A stretch of DNA of 64,000 bases from NCBI GenBank assembly GCA_009777775.1, contig WRLE01000016.1, positions 1 through 64,000 of the forward strand. Reading direction: 5' to 3'. Below the pieces are notes generated by a model. That model was not told the origin of the DNA. It searched no databases and saw only the letters and a program-made list of their open reading frames with translations. The stretch comes from Oscillospiraceae bacterium (GTDB taxonomy: Bacteria > Bacillota > Clostridia > Oscillospirales > Oscillospiraceae). Numbering within the stretch: position 1 is the first letter of the stretch; each line of letters starts with the position of its first letter. The position numbers and the translations under genes were made by a program. Shown piece after piece: positions 52,514-61,750 of this stretch.

Positions 52514-53629
52514 TTAAATAATTCTATACCTATCAACATAAACAGGATAACTCACATCACCCATCAAGCTGCGATGTTCGGATATTATAACGCCGCGATC
52601 GGTGACTACGCTGTCCAGCATCGCTGTTTTCTCTATTATAGTATCGTCTTGAAGTATACTATTCTTTACAACAGCACCTTCTTTTATTCTCACATTCCTA
52701 CATATTATGCTATTAATCACCGTTCCTTCTATTTGGCAACCATCGGCAATCATGGCATTGTTCACTTGGGCGTTAATGCCATATTTTGTGGGTAATGAAT
52801 CTCTCAAACTGGTAAAAATACGTCTTTTTTCATAATCGAATAAAGCATTGCGGTTTCTGATGTCCAACATTTCCATATTACATTGATAAAACGTCTCCAC
52901 AGAACTGATGAGGGCGCAGTATCCTTCATACTCGTAAGCCAGGACGTTTAGTCTGCTCAAAGCTTGGGAAAGGAGTACCCGGGAGAATCTCAACATTCCA
53001 CAGTTTTTTTCACCGGATGTGAGCTGGATAAAGTAACCCTTACGCATGATATAAGCACCAAGGGAAATATTCAATTTGTCGCTGGAATAGGGAGCGCGGT
53101 TTACTCCGAATACTCGCCCATCCTCTGTAATGTCGAAAATAACTGCGTTTTCCCTCATATTTGGTGTAATTCGCTTTTTCGTATAAATTGCGGTCACATC
53201 GGCTCCGCTTTTCCTATGGGCTTCGATTGCTGTGCGATAATCCATGTTGTAGACGATACTGCTATCAACAAGGACAATATATTCTTCGCTGGCACCCATG
53301 ATATACTCCACAGCCCTTTGCAAAGGACCATCGTTTTCGCTATTGACGCTCTGGCGTTCATCTGCTAGATATGGAGGAAAAAAGGTGACACCCCCGGTTT
53401 TTCGTGCCAGGTCCCATTCTTTTCCCATTCCAATGTGACTGATGAGGGATTGGAAGTGACTATTGAGAATCATTCCAATTGTGTTTATTTTAGAGTTAAC
53501 CATGTTGGATAACATAAAGTCCACTAGGCGGTATCTTCCAGCAAAACGAGTGGCGGAAAGTGTTCTTATTTTGTTGCCGTCGCTGGCAGTGTCGGGATGG
53601 GGGTCGGAAAGACTCAGACCTATATACAT
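52514..53629 (-). CDS. glgD: glucose-1-phosphate adenylyltransferase subunit GlgD
   Basis: A 371-aa nucleotidyltransferase-like protein with the GlgC-type motif FAGRYRLVDFMLSNMVNS and a C-terminal left-handed beta-helix (IRNRNAL..., GCQIEGTVINSIICRNVRI). The N-terminus lacks the LAGGRGSRL nucleotide-binding loop seen in GlgC, as is typical for the non-catalytic GlgD partner in Firmicutes. AGGAGG is 9 nt before ATG. It forms an operon with glgC upstream and glgA downstream. Confidence 0.93.
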   Translation of the reverse strand: MYIGLSLSDPHPDTASDGNKIRTLSATRFAGRYRLVDFMLSNMVNSKINTIGMILNSHFQSLISHIGMGKEWDLARKTGGVTFFPPYLADERQSVNSENDGPLQRAVEYIMGASEEYIVLVDSSIVYNMDYRTAIEAHRKSGADVTAIYTKKRITPNMRENAVIFDITEDGRVFGVNRAPYSSDKLNISLGAYIMRKGYFIQLTSGEKNCGMLRFSRVLLSQALSRLNVLAYEYEGYCALISSVETFYQCNMEMLDIRNRNALFDYEKRRIFTSLRDSLPTKYGINAQVNNAMIADGCQIEGTVINSIICRNVRIKEGAVVKNSILQDDTIIEKTAMLDSVVTDRGVIISEHRSLMGDVSYPVYVDRYRII

Positions 53630-53723
53630 AAACTTGAAACCTCCTGTTTCAAAAATTCGGAATTTGGTATGCAGAATTCGGAATGCTGCTGGTATGTAAA
53701 TGGGTAATAATTTGGTTGCTTAC

Positions 53724-54896
53724 TTAAGCATTTTGAGTTTCGAATTCCGAATTTGATATGACAGTTCCGCGAGCGTATACTGTTAATTTGGCATCTTCGG
53801 AGTCCAAGGGCATTCCTGCGAAAGCACCTTCGGTGACGACAGTATACTCATCAAGAATGGAGTAATTTACCACAGCATTTTTACATACTCTGGTATTTTC
53901 CATTATCACACTATCTTTCACCACAGCTCCTTCCTCGATAATCACGCCTGCGGAAATAATGCTGTTTTCCACATATCCGTAAATTTCACTACCTTCGGTG
54001 AGCAAAGAATTTTTGATGCTGCCTGTGGGGGCGATGTACTGGGGAGGCCTTCCAGCTGTCCTGGACAAGATATGCCAGCTCTCCAGACCTAAATGCATAT
54101 CCTTTAGCAAGTCCATGTTTGCTCGCCATAAGCTGTCCACGGTACCCACATCCTCCCAATATCCATCAAAACGATAAGCGAACATATTTTGACCCTCGCG
54201 CAGCATTGTGGGGATTATGTCCTTTCCAAAGTCATGGGAGGACTCCAGGTCTTTTTCGTCTTCGTAAAGAAACTCGCTCAATACATGCCAATTGAAGATA
54301 TATATCCCCATTGAAGCAAGATTGTTTTGAGGTATTTCGGGCTTTTCCTCGAATGTGATTATTCGATTAGTTTCATCGGTGTTCATAATACCGAAGCGGC
54401 TGGCATCTTCAAGGGGAACCTCAATGACAGCAATGGTGCAATCCGCTCCCACCTCTTTGTGATAATCCAGCATGATGGAAAAATCCATCTTATATACATG
54501 GTCGCCTGCCAGAACTAGGAGATAATCAGGGTCATAGGACTCGATGAAATCCTGGTTCTGATAGACTGAATTTGCAGTACCACTATACCAAGCGGTGCTG
54601 CCCAACTTGCTATGGGGTGGGAGTATGGAAACACCGCCGCTGAGGGTATCGAGATCCCAGTGCTGACCCTTGCCAATATAATCGTGGAGCAGCAAGGGTT
54701 GGTATTGGGTCATGACTCCCACGGTGTCAATTCCCGAGCGCACGCAGTTTGTCAGGGCAAAGTCGATGAGCCTATATTTGCCGCCAAAGGTGACGGCTGG
54801 TTTGGCAATCTGCTCTGTCAAGGATTCCAAGCGGGAACCTCGACCGCCTGCAAGGAGAGCGGCTATCCATTCTTTTTTTTGTACCACTATATTCAC
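53724..54896 (-). CDS. glgC: glucose-1-phosphate adenylyltransferase
   Basis: A 390-aa enzyme that makes ADP-glucose for glycogen synthesis. It has [21 protein letters not shown] at the start, [30 protein letters not shown] (catalytic Asp about residue 136), FEEKPEIP, and a C-terminal beta-helix. Of two GTG starts, 54905 has AAGGAG only 1 nt away and 54896 has it 10 nt away, so I prefer 54896. Confidence 0.95.
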   Translation of the reverse strand: MNIVVQKKEWIAALLAGGRGSRLESLTEQIAKPAVTFGGKYRLIDFALTNCVRSGIDTVGVMTQYQPLLLHDYIGKGQHWDLDTLSGGVSILPPHSKLGSTAWYSGTANSVYQNQDFIESYDPDYLLVLAGDHVYKMDFSIMLDYHKEVGADCTIAVIEVPLEDASRFGIMNTDETNRIITFEEKPEIPQNNLASMGIYIFNWHVLSEFLYEDEKDLESSHDFGKDIIPTMLREGQNMFAYRFDGYWEDVGTVDSLWRANMDLLKDMHLGLESWHILSRTAGRPPQYIAPTGSIKNSLLTEGSEIYGYVENSIISAGVIIEEGAVVKDSVIMENTRVCKNAVVNYSILDEYTVVTEGAFAGMPLDSEDAKLTVYARGTVISNSEFETQNA

Positions 54897-54928
54897 ATTA
54901 ATCACGCTCCTTAACAGTTTTTATCCTA

Positions 54929-55267
54929 CTATTTCTTTTTCGGAGTTCTGGACAATGCCATTAACTGGAAAAATATCGCACTACATTCGGGATAAATAAT
55001 TCCAAACTGCTCTTTGTCCAAATAATTGCTTCCGTATAAGAGTTCCAGCCAATATGCGCTTTCATCGGCAGCTCTCAGAGCAGCGTTTAAATCAGCTTTC
55101 GGCTGCTCTCTTGCTAGCTCACGCACATGCAAGCCGGTTGTTGTTGCACTTTCCAAAAGACGAGCTGACATAATATGCTCGTTTTTATGATCGATTAAAT
55201 ATTTGTGGAGGACGATGATGCGCAGTGCGAATATTTTGCAGTTTTCCAATACTTCGTGAATATCCAT
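54929..55267 (-). CDS. four-helix bundle protein (23S rRNA intervening-sequence protein family)
   Basis: A 112-aa all-helical protein resembling the S23/four-helix family (hallmarks: SARLLESATTTGLHVRELAR, AADESAYWLELLYGSNYLD). Some relatives are encoded inside rRNA intervening sequences and others with retroelements; here it stands alone between glgB and glgC. SD GGAGGT is 8 nt from ATG. Function in the glycogen operon is unknown, and it may simply be inserted. Confidence 0.75.
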   Translation of the reverse strand: MDIHEVLENCKIFALRIIVLHKYLIDHKNEHIMSARLLESATTTGLHVRELAREQPKADLNAALRAADESAYWLELLYGSNYLDKEQFGIIYPECSAIFFQLMALSRTPKKK

Positions 55268-55321
55268 TAGCGTACACCTCCAATCACTATAAATTTGCTA
55301 GGATATTTAGTTTTCGTTTTA

Positions 55322-57205
55322 CTACTTCGATTTTTTTAAAACTACCATTCCCAATGGAGGAACTGTCAAACTCACACTTTGATCGAAACCATGAAGTTTG
55401 GTTTTTTTAGGAACAATGCTAGCGTTTTTATTATCCCACCCCCCAAATTCAGGAAGGTCAGAATTAAACACTTCAATATATCCGCTGTTTTCGGGAACAC
55501 CGATGGGATAATCGAACCTGGCAACTGGTGAAAAATTGATAACAACGATGATATATTCACCCTTTTTGTCCGTGCGAATAAATGATATTATGTTCTGATC
55601 TCTATCGTTTTCATGTATCCATCTGAAACCTTCCCAAGAATAATCGATTTCCCAAAGAGCTGGTGTCTGAAGATAAAATGCTCCCAGTTTTGATGTGAAA
55701 TGCTTTAATTTATTATGCATTGGATAGTCCAAGAGAAACCAATCCAGCTGGGTCTCAATGTCCCATTCCTTGAATTGACCAAACTCAGAACCCATGAAGC
55801 TGAGCTTTTTCCCCGGATGGGTCATCATGTATGAGAGAAAGGCACGAAAGCCAGCAAACATATTGTCGTAATCCCCAGGCATTTTGTCTAAAAGGGATTT
55901 TTTGCCATGAACCACCTCATCATGGGAAATGGGGAGTATGAAGTTTTCACTGAAGGCATAGAGGAAAGAAAAGGTTATTTTTTCGTGGATATGTCGTCTA
56001 TATATGGGGTCAGTTTCTACATAAGAAAGCATATCGTTCATCCAACCCATGTTCCATTTAAAATTGAAACCCAAGCCTCCATCGTGGATTGGTGCTGAAA
56101 CGAGAGGCCAAGCAGTGGACTCCTCTGCAATCATCAATGCGTTGGGATAAAATTCAAAAACAGCGGTGTTGAGCTTTTTCAAAAAGGCGATGGCATCCAG
56201 GTTTTCGTTGCCGCCATGGGAGTTTGGAATCCAGCCGCCATGCTCTCTACCATAATCCAAATAGAGCATAGAGCTCACCGCATCAACCCTTAGTCCATCG
56301 ATGTGGAACATATGAAACCAATACATGGCATTTGAAACTAGAAATGACTGGACTTCTGTGCGACCATAATCGAAGCAGCGTGTACCCCACTCGGGCTGTT
56401 CTTGCTTGTCTGCGCCATGGGCTTCGTAAAGGGAACCACCGTCATATTCGATGAGACCATGTTCGTCCTTGGGGAAGTGGGATGGTACCCAGTCGAGAAT
56501 GACAGCTATACCTGCATTGTGGAAAAGGTCGACAAATTTCATAAAATCATGGGGAGTCCCATATCGGGATGTGGGTGCAAAATATCCACAGATTTGATAG
56601 CCCCAAGAACCACCAAAGGGATGCTCCATCACCGGCATAAGCTCCAAATGGGTGTAATTCATCTCCAGCATATATGAAATGAGCTTTTGAGCGATTTCCA
56701 CATATCCCAGAAGGCTTCCGTCATCAGACCTCATCCAAGAGCCAATATGAACTTCATAAATGTTCATTGGACCGTCAAGAGGAGAAGACTTGCGAAGTGA
56801 TTGCTGCCACAGGGCATCTGTCCAATTGAAGCCATTTAAGTCGTAGACGATGGAAGCGGTTTTATCTTCTGTCTCAGAATAAAAAGCATAGGGGTCAGCT
56901 TTTAGTAGCCGTTTTCCACTTGCTGTGAAAATGGCATATTTATATCGTTGGTTTTCCGATATTTCTTCTAGAGTTGTCTCCCAGACTCCGCCATCGGAGA
57001 CACGGGTCATTTGGGAAGCTTTCTCATCCCAATTGTTGAAATCTCCAACGACATATACACTACTGGCACTGGGAGCCCATGTGCGAAATACAGCTTTTCC
57101 ACTAGCCCTATCAAAGTGGCAGCCCAAGTATTCGTAAGTGCGGTAATTCGTCCCCTGGTGAAAGAGATATGCTGGTAATGTTTTTTCATTTTGTTGATTT
57201 AACAT
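55322..57205 (-). CDS. glgB: 1,4-alpha-glucan branching enzyme
   Basis: A 627-aa GH13 enzyme that introduces alpha-1,6 branches. The N-terminal CBM48 (FRTWAPSASSVYVVGDFNNWD) is followed by the barrel with GLRVDAVSSMLYLDYGR (catalytic Asp), MIAEESTAWP (Glu) and SHDEVVHGKKSLLDKMPGD (Asp region). It is full length. It is the first gene of the glycogen operon on the minus strand, 54 nt before the four-helix protein gene. Confidence 0.96.
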   Translation of the reverse strand: MLNQQNEKTLPAYLFHQGTNYRTYEYLGCHFDRASGKAVFRTWAPSASSVYVVGDFNNWDEKASQMTRVSDGGVWETTLEEISENQRYKYAIFTASGKRLLKADPYAFYSETEDKTASIVYDLNGFNWTDALWQQSLRKSSPLDGPMNIYEVHIGSWMRSDDGSLLGYVEIAQKLISYMLEMNYTHLELMPVMEHPFGGSWGYQICGYFAPTSRYGTPHDFMKFVDLFHNAGIAVILDWVPSHFPKDEHGLIEYDGGSLYEAHGADKQEQPEWGTRCFDYGRTEVQSFLVSNAMYWFHMFHIDGLRVDAVSSMLYLDYGREHGGWIPNSHGGNENLDAIAFLKKLNTAVFEFYPNALMIAEESTAWPLVSAPIHDGGLGFNFKWNMGWMNDMLSYVETDPIYRRHIHEKITFSFLYAFSENFILPISHDEVVHGKKSLLDKMPGDYDNMFAGFRAFLSYMMTHPGKKLSFMGSEFGQFKEWDIETQLDWFLLDYPMHNKLKHFTSKLGAFYLQTPALWEIDYSWEGFRWIHENDRDQNIISFIRTDKKGEYIIVVINFSPVARFDYPIGVPENSGYIEVFNSDLPEFGGWDNKNASIVPKKTKLHGFDQSVSLTVPPLGMVVLKKSK

Positions 57206-57375
57206 ACTAAATAATCATAACCTCGCCCAACAATCATTATTAATATCACTATATACTATTTCGTAAAAAAAACCAGTAGAATTACACATATTTTACTGAA
57301 TATACACAATTAAAAAAGGGAAATTGACAAATTGCCCCTGCAATGGTAATCTTGGAAGGATTGGAGGATAATGCG

Positions 57376-57963
57376 ATGCTTGATAAGAATGTACCATATG
57401 CTGGCTTTTATATGCATAGAAAGGCTGGAGCTGCCATTGCACCTTTCCCCTTACCGGATGGATATCATTTCGCCTTTTACGAAGCTGGCGATGAATTTAA
57501 CTGGGCAAGGATAGAAACAGCGGTTTTAGAATTTGACAGCGAATATGCAGCTCTTATGCGCTTTACCCAAGATTATATGCCTTACCCAGAAGATTTGAAG
57601 CGTCGTTGCATTTTTATTGTGGATAGCAATGGCGAAAGAGTAGGCAGTAGCATTGCTTGGTGGAGATTCGTCAACCACCAACGCCGCCCCTGGCTCCATT
57701 GGGTCGCCGTCCATCCTGCATATCAAGGTTTGGGTCTAGGAAAAGCCCTTATATCAAAAATCGTTGAGCTAATGATAGAGCTGGAAGGTGATGTGGATTT
57801 CTATCTAAGCACACAAACCTGGAGCTACAAAGCGGTAGACATCTACAAAAAGAACGGCTTTTTTCCAACATCAGAAAAAATCCTCTACATAGAAAGCAAC
57901 AGAAATTACAGAAAAGCCATGAAAATAATGAAAGCCCTAGAAAAAGAACGAAAGAACAATTAA
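57376..57963 (+). CDS. GNAT family N-acetyltransferase
   Basis: A 195-aa protein with the acetyl-CoA-binding motif A, WLHWVAVHPAYQGLGLGKALI (about residues 113-133), and the motif B region YKAVDIYKKNGFFP. The first 60 residues are a family-specific extension. GGAGG at 57363-57367 is 8 nt before ATG 57376; an upstream in-frame start at 57343 lacks an SD. The acceptor substrate is unknown. It is divergent from glgB. Confidence 0.85.
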   Translation: MLDKNVPYAGFYMHRKAGAAIAPFPLPDGYHFAFYEAGDEFNWARIETAVLEFDSEYAALMRFTQDYMPYPEDLKRRCIFIVDSNGERVGSSIAWWRFVNHQRRPWLHWVAVHPAYQGLGLGKALISKIVELMIELEGDVDFYLSTQTWSYKAVDIYKKNGFFPTSEKILYIESNRNYRKAMKIMKALEKERKNN

Positions 57964-58018
57964 CAATGAATAATGAACAATTACACAAAAACGCAACACA
58001 AAACAATGACATTCGTAG

Positions 58019-58127
58019 GGCGCGGCATCCCTGACGCGCCGCCACGGAAACAATGAACAATGCAAAATATCCAATAACCGCAACACAAAACAATGACATT
58101 CGTAGGGCGCGGCATCCCTGACGCGCC
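58019..58127 (+). repeat. two palindromic elements (repeat B), 87-bp period
   Basis: GGCGCG-N10-CGCGCC cores at 58019-58040 and 58106-58127, in the opposite orientation to those at 46.4 kb. They are followed by AT-rich AATGAATAATGAATG repeats up to the gatC SD. Confidence 0.88.
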
Positions 58128-58205
58128 ACCACGGATGCAATGAACCACGCACAATTAATGAATAATGAATGATTAATAATGAATAATTAACTTGGGAGCA
58201 ATAAA

Positions 58206-58481
58206 ATGAAAGACATATCAAAATTCGAAGGCATTGCGATGTTGGAATTGGGTGAAAGTGATCGTCAACGACTGGAGGAGCTTGCTGATACGATTATAGA
58301 TAATTTCGATGCACTTGAAAAAATCGACACAAATGATGTGAAACCACTGGTGTCTGTTTTAGAAACCATCAATGTTCTGCGGGAAGACATCGTAATAAAA
58401 AACGTGAGCCGCGACGAATTAATGACCAGAGCCCCAGAACACAACGATGGCTATTACCAAGTCCCAGCAACGATTGAATAA
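58206..58481 (+). CDS. gatC: Asp/Glu-tRNA amidotransferase subunit C
   Basis: A 91-aa GatC. The family pattern is visible: LGESDRQRLEELADTIIDNFDALEKIDTNDV in the N-terminal helical hairpin, and the C-terminal ...LREDIVIKNVSRDELMTRAPEHNDGYYQVPATIE, which in GatCAB wraps between GatA and GatB. GGGAG precedes the ATG. It is separated from the GatA-like gene by a 320-bp repeat region, unusual for a normally tight operon. Confidence 0.88.
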   Translation: MKDISKFEGIAMLELGESDRQRLEELADTIIDNFDALEKIDTNDVKPLVSVLETINVLREDIVIKNVSRDELMTRAPEHNDGYYQVPATIE

Positions 58482-58540
58482 TGAACAATGAACAATGAAC
58501 AATTACACGAAAACGCAACACAACACAATGACATTCGTAG

Positions 58541-58649
58541 GGCGCGGCATCCCTGACGCGCCGCCACGGAAACAATGAACAATGAAAAATATCCAATAAC
58601 CGCAACACAAAACAATGACATTCGTAGGGCGCGGCATCCCTGACGCGCC
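58541..58649 (+). repeat. two palindromic elements (repeat B), 87-bp period
   Basis: Cores at 58541-58562 and 58628-58649. The linker is nearly identical to that of the pair at 58019-58127, so the whole block flanks gatC as a direct duplication. Confidence 0.88.
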
Positions 58650-58702
58650 GCCACGGAAACAATGAACAATGAAAAATATCCAATAAACGCACCGCACCAA
58701 CC

Positions 58703-58740
58703 GTGTCATTTTGAGGGAGCGTAGCGACCGAAGAATCTTA
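58703..58740 (+). repeat. dispersed repeat A, long variant
   Basis: GTGTCATTTTGAGGGAGCG, then TAGCGACCGAAGAATCTTA. It has about 10 extra bases in the middle relative to 3085-3112. Confidence 0.75.
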
Positions 58741-58800
58741 TTGCACAACAACGCAATCAGCATATTCATTAAACCAACCGCCTTGAAACGAGGAAACATA

Positions 58801-59952
58801 ATGGAAATATTTACCAGCGAATATCAAACTGAGCGTCAAGCAGGCGTGCTATATGGTGTGCTTGAGGACTCAATAATGCATAAAAATCAACTCGTAGCAG
58901 CAGGGTCAAAAATCATGGATGGCTTTACTTCGCCCATTGAGGCTACCGTTGTATCTCGCCTTGAAGAAGCGGGCATCGGCATATTGGGAAAAACCTGTAT
59001 GGACGAGTTCGGCATAATGGGCTTATACGCAAAGGAGCTAAATTTCACCTCTGGAGCAGTTGAAGTTGTGGCGACGGGTGTAGCGGATTTCGCATTATGT
59101 AATGACTACACGGGATATATTACATCTCAAGCCGCAGCCAAAGGCTTGTATTATTTGCATCCAACTTATGGAACGGTATCACGATATGGACTCATACCCG
59201 CTGTTGCATCCATTGACCAAATCGGTATAGTTTGCAAAGAGGTAGAAGTGGGATTTCGTGTACTTTCGATAATATCTGGATATGATAGTAATGATGGAGC
59301 TGTACTTCGTGAATTAGGAATTAGGAATGAGGAGTTTGCCGAATTAGGAATTAGGAGTGAGGAATTAGGAGTTGGGGAGTTGACGGTTGCGGTGCCTCGG
59401 AATCTGGACACTGGAAGCGTTGATGTTTCTGAACTTGAGTTTTTACATCAACATTATAATACTGTCGATATTGAGCTTCCCTATTTTGAAGTTTATGGAC
59501 AGATTATGCAGATTCTTTGTTTTGGTGAAATTAGTTGTAATATTAGCCGTTATGATGGTATTAGTTTTGGGTATAGAGCTAGCGATTTTTCGGATTTAGA
59601 TGATCTTTATAAAAAAAGCCGAACAGAAGCCCTTGGAGAGGGAGCAAAGTTAGCGGCGCTTATTGGCTCTATGGTGCTTTCGGAAGAATACTACGAAAAG
59701 TATTACGAAAAAGCAATGTGTGTAAGGCGACTTGTTAAAGAATCGTTGGAGTTTGATAAATATGATGGGATTATCATGCCAGCCTGCCCAGTTATGGCTA
59801 CAATACCGTGGCAGCTTGAGCTCCATGCATTACCCAGACTTTGTGGTCTTCCAGCATTGACAATACCCAACGAAGTTGGAGGATATACTATAATTGCCAA
59901 CGCAGGTAGAGAAGACAGATTAAATAAAATAGTTGAAAAAATCCTTCTATAA
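58801..59952 (+). CDS. GatA-like amidase-family protein lacking catalytic serines
   Basis: 383 aa, against about 485 for GatA. Synteny with gatC and gatB and the motifs GILGKTCMDEFG and HPTYGTVSRYGLIPAVASIDQIG identify it as GatA-derived. In GatA the triad is Lys, cis-Ser (first Ser of GGSSGGS) and nucleophile Ser (DTGGS). A gap-free alignment of the 27-residue segment between the two serines gives Lys64 kept, cis-Ser replaced by Phe82 and nucleophile Ser by Tyr106. The start ATG has GAGG 8 nt upstream. Residues about 171-193 are an in-frame repeat insertion. It could be a structural pseudo-amidase or a decaying gene; another gatA may exist elsewhere. Confidence 0.8.
   Translation: MEIFTSEYQTERQAGVLYGVLEDSIMHKNQLVAAGSKIMDGFTSPIEATVVSRLEEAGIGILGKTCMDEFGIMGLYAKELNFTSGAVEVVATGVADFALCNDYTGYITSQAAAKGLYYLHPTYGTVSRYGLIPAVASIDQIGIVCKEVEVGFRVLSIISGYDSNDGAVLRELGIRNEEFAELGIRSEELGVGELTVAVPRNLDTGSVDVSELEFLHQHYNTVDIELPYFEVYGQIMQILCFGEISCNISRYDGISFGYRASDFSDLDDLYKKSRTEALGEGAKLAALIGSMVLSEEYYEKYYEKAMCVRRLVKESLEFDKYDGIIMPACPVMATIPWQLELHALPRLCGLPALTIPNEVGGYTIIANAGREDRLNKIVEKILL
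59311..59382 (+). repeat. GAATTAGGAATTAGGA repeats inserted in frame
   Basis: Two copies of GAATTAGGAATTAGGAXTGAGGA (X = A or G) plus partial units, encoding ELGIRNEEF...ELGIRSEEL. The tract resembles intergenic low-complexity repeats and breaks a region that in GatA is conserved folded domain. Confidence 0.85.
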
Positions 59953-60027
59953 CATTTAAAACTAGATAGCTCTCATCGGCGAAAACAAAGGAACACTCTC
60001 AAAGTACCTATGTCAAGGAGATACGAT

Positions 60028-61470
60028 ATGAAATATGAAACTGTAATGGGATTGGAAGTCCACGTGGAATTATCCACCGAATCGAAACTCTTTTGTTCAT
60101 GCTCTGCAAAATTCGGTGCCCAAGCTAACGAAAATGTATGCCCCGCCTGTTGTGGAATGCCAGGCATGCCTGCTGTCCTCAACAAAAAGGCTGTGGAGCT
60201 GGGGATTGCCGCTGCGCTTCTCACCAATAGCGAAATAACTCCCATAATGAGCTTTGATAAAAAGAGTTATTATTACCCGGATTTACCCACAGGATATCAA
60301 ATAACCCAGTGGTTTTCGCCAATCTGTACCAATGGTTGGATAGAAATTGACACAGAAAACGGCGAAAAAAAGATAATCACTCTTAAACAGATTCATATAG
60401 AAGAAGACGCTGGAAAGCTTGTCCATGACCCATATACTGGAGCTACTCTGGTGGATTATAATCGAGCCTCTGTACCTTTGGTGGAAATTGTGTCGAACCC
60501 CGACTTTCGCACAGCTGATGAGGTTGTAGCATACTTGGAAAAACTCCGCTCTCTACTTAGCTTCGCTGGAGTCTCTGACTGCAAAATGCAAGAGGGTTCC
60601 ATGCGCTGCGACGTGAACATTTCTGTGAGAGAAGAAGGCAGCAATATACTGGGTACAAGAATAGAAATCAAAAATATGAACTCCTTAAAAGCCATCACCA
60701 GAGCCATTGAATATGAGTCATGGAGACAAATAAACGCACTCGAAACAGGAGACGAAATACTTGTCCAGCAAACCAGACGCTGGGATGACGATAGGGGAGA
60801 GACATATTCCATGCGAACAAAGGAAACAGCTGCAGATTATAGATACTTCCCAAATCCGGAACTAATGCCCGTGCATCTTGACGAAAAGCTCATTGACAGC
60901 GTTAGAGCAGCACTACCGGAAACAGCTCAGGCGATGTTCATGAGAATGACCCTTGAGTTGGGTTTGCCAGAATACGACAGTAAGATAATCACATCTAGCC
61001 GTAACCTATCTAGGATTTTCAACGAAACCTTTAAATATATTAATAATGCAAAGGAAATTTCCAACTGGATAATCGGTGATCTACTGGGAGTGGCAAATGC
61101 AGCTGGCATCACAGAGGAAGATATTAATATCGATTGTGAAAAATTTGCAAGTTTAATTAAACTTGTGGAAGAAAAAACGATAAACAGAGCCACAGGGAAG
61201 AAAGTCCTGGTCGCAGTGATTGAAGAGGGGATAGACCCAGCAGCATATGTAAGCGAACACGGTCTAGGCATGGTTGCTGACACAGGTTTACTGGATAATG
61301 CAATAAAAGAAGTTGTAGCCGAAAATGAAAAATCCGTTGCAGATTACCACAGCGGAAAAGATAAAGCCCTTGGTTTTTTAGTTGGGCAAGTAATGCGAAA
61401 AACCCAAGGAAAAGCCGACCCCCAAGCCGTCAACGAAATGCTATTAAAAGAACTGAATGCTGAGAAATAG
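60028..61470 (+). CDS. gatB: Asp/Glu-tRNA(Asn/Gln) amidotransferase subunit B
   Basis: A 480-aa GatB with all expected motifs: MGLEVHVELSTESKLFCSC, zinc-site Cys in ENVCPACCGMPGMPA, DKKSYYYPDLPTGYQITQ, HIEEDAGKLVHD, DYNRASVPLVEIVSNPD, and the C-terminal helical/YqeY-like tail ending LVGQVMRKTQGKADP. It phosphorylates the Glu/Asp on misacylated tRNA before amidation. AAGGAG is 7 nt before ATG 60028. Intact GatB contrasts with the degenerate GatA-like neighbour. Confidence 0.95.
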   Translation: MKYETVMGLEVHVELSTESKLFCSCSAKFGAQANENVCPACCGMPGMPAVLNKKAVELGIAAALLTNSEITPIMSFDKKSYYYPDLPTGYQITQWFSPICTNGWIEIDTENGEKKIITLKQIHIEEDAGKLVHDPYTGATLVDYNRASVPLVEIVSNPDFRTADEVVAYLEKLRSLLSFAGVSDCKMQEGSMRCDVNISVREEGSNILGTRIEIKNMNSLKAITRAIEYESWRQINALETGDEILVQQTRRWDDDRGETYSMRTKETAADYRYFPNPELMPVHLDEKLIDSVRAALPETAQAMFMRMTLELGLPEYDSKIITSSRNLSRIFNETFKYINNAKEISNWIIGDLLGVANAAGITEEDINIDCEKFASLIKLVEEKTINRATGKKVLVAVIEEGIDPAAYVSEHGLGMVADTGLLDNAIKEVVAENEKSVADYHSGKDKALGFLVGQVMRKTQGKADPQAVNEMLLKELNAEK

Positions 61471-61596
61471 AATATCTTATCGATTCTTATTTATGATTTG
61501 TTTTCATATTTATTTAAATGCTAATCTATTTAGTAAAATAATCACAATAAATTGTGCTGAATTATTAATATTTGGCATTATACAGGTGATGGTATT

Positions 61597-61750
61597 ATGA
61601 AAAAACCAATATTTATTGGAGCTGAGTTTTTTGAGAGAATAATCGAAGAAGATTGTTTTTATGTTGATAAAACACTTTTCATTAAGGAACTACTCGATAA
61701 CAAGGGAACTGTTACCCTCATAACTAGACCCAGGCGTTTCGGAAAAACCT
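61597..61750 (+). pseudogene. truncated N-terminus of an AAA-ATPase-like/PD-(D/E)XK gene
   Basis: The first 50 codons closely match the start of the gene at 266 (KKPIFIGAEFFERII, FYVDKTLFIKELLDNKG, RPRRFGKT). Similarity stops right after the P-loop Thr; from about 61750 the sequence belongs to a different family. The open frame continues out of register to 61920, giving a meaningless tail. A start codon and SD-like AGGTGATGG are still present. Confidence 0.8.

Larger units (their letters stand above)
58482..58800. other. repeat-filled gap between gatC and the gatA-like gene
   Basis: Two repeat-B palindromes (58541-58562 and 58628-58649, period 87 bp) and one repeat-A copy (58703-58740). No gene is seen; minus-strand open frames here translate the repeats (RQGCRALRMS motif). 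Confidence 0.8.

Noticed and set aside
57749-58799. Minus-strand open frames around gatC
   Set aside because: They read through the GC-rich palindromes (RQGCRALRMS) and overlap real genes.
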